A program made the translations under genes and the position numbers. The notes under the pieces were generated by a model. That model searched no databases, was not told the DNA's origin, and saw only the letters and a program-made list of their open reading frames with translations. Shown here one piece after another: positions 12,605 through 14,009 of a stretch of DNA of 14,009 nucleotides (positions are counted from its first letter, which is position 1; each line of letters starts with the position of its first letter). The DNA comes from Caulobacter sp. (lineage in GTDB: Bacteria > Pseudomonadota > Alphaproteobacteria > Caulobacterales > Caulobacteraceae): the NCBI GenBank assembly GCA_014378155.1, contig JACMOF010000101.1, positions 1 to 14,009 of the forward strand, given 5' to 3'.

Positions 12605-13453
12605 TCAGGCCTCGCCCGTCGCCACCGGCACGTCCTCGCGCCCGCCCCATTCGGTCCAGGAGCCGTCATAGACTGCCGCTCTCGGCTTGCCGAGCCGCGC
12701 GAGCGCCAGAGACACCACCGAGGCGGTGATGCCAGATCCGCAGGTGGTGGCCACGGGCTTGGCGACATCGACGCCGGCCATCTCGAACACCGCCGCCAGC
12801 CTTTCAGCGCTTAGCATCGTGCCGTCGGGCGCCAGAAGCCCCGCCAGCGGCACGTTGCGCGAGCCGGGGATGTGGCCGCCGCGCAGGCCTGCGCGGGGCT
12901 CGGGCTCGGCGGCGGTGAAGCGGCCAACGGGGCGGGCGTCGACCACCTGTTCGCGGCCGGTCTCGATATTGCGCTTGATCTGCTCGATCGAGCGGACGAG
13001 GTCAGCCTGGAAGCGCGGGGTGAAGTGGCGCTCCTGGGGCATGACCACGTCGTCGTCCACCGGCCGGCCCTCGGCGATCCACTTGGGCAGGCCGCCGTCC
13101 AGCACCACGACGTCCTCGTGGCCCATGGCCCGGAATTCCCACCAGACGCGGGCGGCGGGCAGGATGCCGGTGCTGTCATAGACCACGATCCGCGAGCCAT
13201 CCCCCAGGCCCAACTTCTTGACCCGCGAGGCGAACTTGATCGGAGAGGGCAGCATGTGCGGCAGGTCGGAGGTCTCGTCGGCGATCTCGTCGATGTCGAA
13301 GAACACCGCGCCGGGGATGTGGACCGACTTGTATTCGGCCCTAGGGTCGCGCTTTGCGGCTGGCATGTGCCAGGACCCATCGACGATCCGCACGTCCGGC
13401 GCGTCGAGGTGCTCCTGCAGCCAGGCAGTCGAGACAAGGGGGTCTTGGGTCAT
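12605..13453 (-). CDS. sseA: 3-mercaptopyruvate sulfurtransferase (two rhodanese domains)
   Basis: A 282-residue sulfurtransferase with two rhodanese domains. The N-terminal inactive one (about 5-150) has VSTAWLQEHL, VRIVDGSWHMP, the CH2-A-like HIPGAVFFDID and VVYDSTGILPAARVWWEFRAMGH. The C-terminal catalytic one (about 165-282) has VVDARPVGRF, GHIPGSRNVPL and the active loop CGSGITA with Cys238. A CG-S-G loop marks mercaptopyruvate sulfurtransferases, whereas thiosulfate enzymes usually have CRKG-type loops. It moves sulfur from 3-mercaptopyruvate, a product of cysteine transamination, to acceptors such as thiols or cyanide in the cytoplasm. The start at ATG 13453 is backed by GAAAGG 8 bases upstream. 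A longer upstream open frame lacks support. It lies 82 bases after the cysteine synthase gene on the same strand. Confidence 0.93.
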   Translation of the reverse strand: MTQDPLVSTAWLQEHLDAPDVRIVDGSWHMPAAKRDPRAEYKSVHIPGAVFFDIDEIADETSDLPHMLPSPIKFASRVKKLGLGDGSRIVVYDSTGILPAARVWWEFRAMGHEDVVVLDGGLPKWIAEGRPVDDDVVMPQERHFTPRFQADLVRSIEQIKRNIETGREQVVDARPVGRFTAAEPEPRAGLRGGHIPGSRNVPLAGLLAPDGTMLSAERLAAVFEMAGVDVAKPVATTCGSGITASVVSLALARLGKPRAAVYDGSWTEWGGREDVPVATGEA

Positions 13454-13535
13454 GGCTTGGCCTTTCGGGGTCTGACTCGCCCCAACGCGAAGGGTGGGCA
13501 AGATCACGCGATCGGCGACGGGGAGCAAGCGCGAC

Positions 13536-14009
13536 CTACATCCACGGCGGGGTCGGCAGGCCCTTCTCGGCGAGGAACGCTGGGTTGAACAGCTTGCTTT
13601 GGTAGCGCGAGCCGTGGTCGCAGAGGATGGTCACGATGGTGTGGCCGGGGCCCATGGCGCGGGCCATGCGGATCGCGCCGGCCACGTTGATCCCAGACGA
13701 GCCGCCCAGACACAGGCCCTCGTGCTGCACGAGATCGAACACCTGCTCCAGCATCTCCTCGTCGCTGATCCGGAACGGGTGGTCGACCACCAGGCCTTCG
13801 AGATTGGCGGTGATCCGGCCCTGGCCGATGCCTTCGCTGATCGAGGTTCCTTCCGACTTGAGTTCGCCGTCGGCGTACCAGCTGTAGAGCGCGGCGCCAT
13901 GCGGGTCGGCCAGGCCGATCTTCACCGACGGCTTGCGGGCTCGCAGGGCCTGGGCGACGCCGGCCAGGGTGCCGCCCGAACCGATGGCGCAGATGAAGCC
14001 GTCGACCGC
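13536..14009 (-). CDS. Cysteine synthase family PLP enzyme, C-terminal part (5' end outside window)
   Basis: The frame is open to the window edge, giving the last 157 residues of a fold-type II PLP enzyme of about 310-350 residues. The first visible residues, FICAIGSGGTLAGVAQALR, contain the GSGGT phosphate-binding loop. SEGIGQGRITANLEG, LCLGGSSGINVAGAIRMA (cofactor-pyridine Ser loop) and VTILCDHGSRYQSKLF follow, typical of the cysteine synthase A/cystathionine beta-synthase group. The Schiff-base lysine lies outside the window. The likely reaction is O-acetylserine plus sulfide to cysteine. The tail is short and ends PTPPWM. No CBS domains follow, which favours a simple cysteine synthase. 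Whether it is the main CysK or a paralogue cannot be told from this part. It probably leads the group with the sulfurtransferase and the MetC-type enzyme. Confidence 0.88.
   Translation of the reverse strand, partial: AVDGFICAIGSGGTLAGVAQALRARKPSVKIGLADPHGAALYSWYADGELKSEGTSISEGIGQGRITANLEGLVVDHPFRISDEEMLEQVFDLVQHEGLCLGGSSGINVAGAIRMARAMGPGHTIVTILCDHGSRYQSKLFNPAFLAEKGLPTPPWM

Noticed and set aside
12432..12650. N-terminal extension of the MetC-type protein
   Set aside because: The extra 73 residues are translated from the palindromic repeats and the end of sseA. The family N-terminus fits ATG 12431.
13454..13528. 25-residue N-terminal extension of the sulfurtransferase
   Set aside because: ATG 13453 has a good ribosome binding site and matches the family start.

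Overview
The window looks like chromosomal DNA from a Caulobacter-like alphaproteobacterium. It is very GC-rich and uses G/C at third codon positions. It carries a TonB-dependent receptor of the Xanthomonas/Caulobacter type, twin-arginine signal peptides, and two families of alphaproteobacterial intergenic palindromes. No rRNA, tRNA, CRISPR array or transposase was seen. The genus is an inference from gene content only.

Region 1 (1-4122, + strand): the C-terminal 576 residues of a TonB-dependent outer-membrane receptor, two strong hairpins, a Tat-exported GH10 endo-xylanase, and a FIH-like JmjC/cupin dioxygenase-type protein. Region 2 (4164-5612): a 108-bp CTAG-ended palindromic repeat, then a minus-strand secreted NodB/CE4 polysaccharide deacetylase and a 415-bp intergenic stretch with a candidate LacI-type operator. 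Together these suggest a locus for xylan or other plant polysaccharide: uptake by the receptor, cleavage by the xylanase and possible deacetylation by the CE4 enzyme.

Region 3 (5613-7867): a small secreted protein of unknown function on the + strand, convergent with a two-gene minus-strand operon. The operon encodes a GMC flavin oxidoreductase and a small Tat-signal partner, with start and stop overlapping as ATGA. This is probably a periplasmic sugar or glucoside dehydrogenase.

Region 4 (7910-10577, minus strand): a second copy of the CTAG-ended repeat, then a BlaI/BlaR1-like two-gene operon. The M56 membrane metallopeptidase carries a C-terminal ankyrin-repeat domain, predicted to be periplasmic, in place of a penicillin-binding sensor. 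Three of its ankyrin repeats have been tandemly duplicated as a 297-bp block. The BlaI-type repressor lies just upstream, and its promoter region holds two similar inverted repeats 32 bp apart. Upstream again are two overlapping small ORFs of 53 and 40 codons. The M56-ankyrin/BlaI module is the most promising candidate for an undescribed signalling system here.

Region 5 (10642-14009, minus strand): a DUF1697 protein, then a sulfur amino-acid group. In transcription order this is a cysteine synthase (cut by the window end), a 3-mercaptopyruvate sulfurtransferase and a cystathionine beta-lyase-type PLP enzyme. The last two are separated by a pair of inverted GC-rich palindromic repeats.
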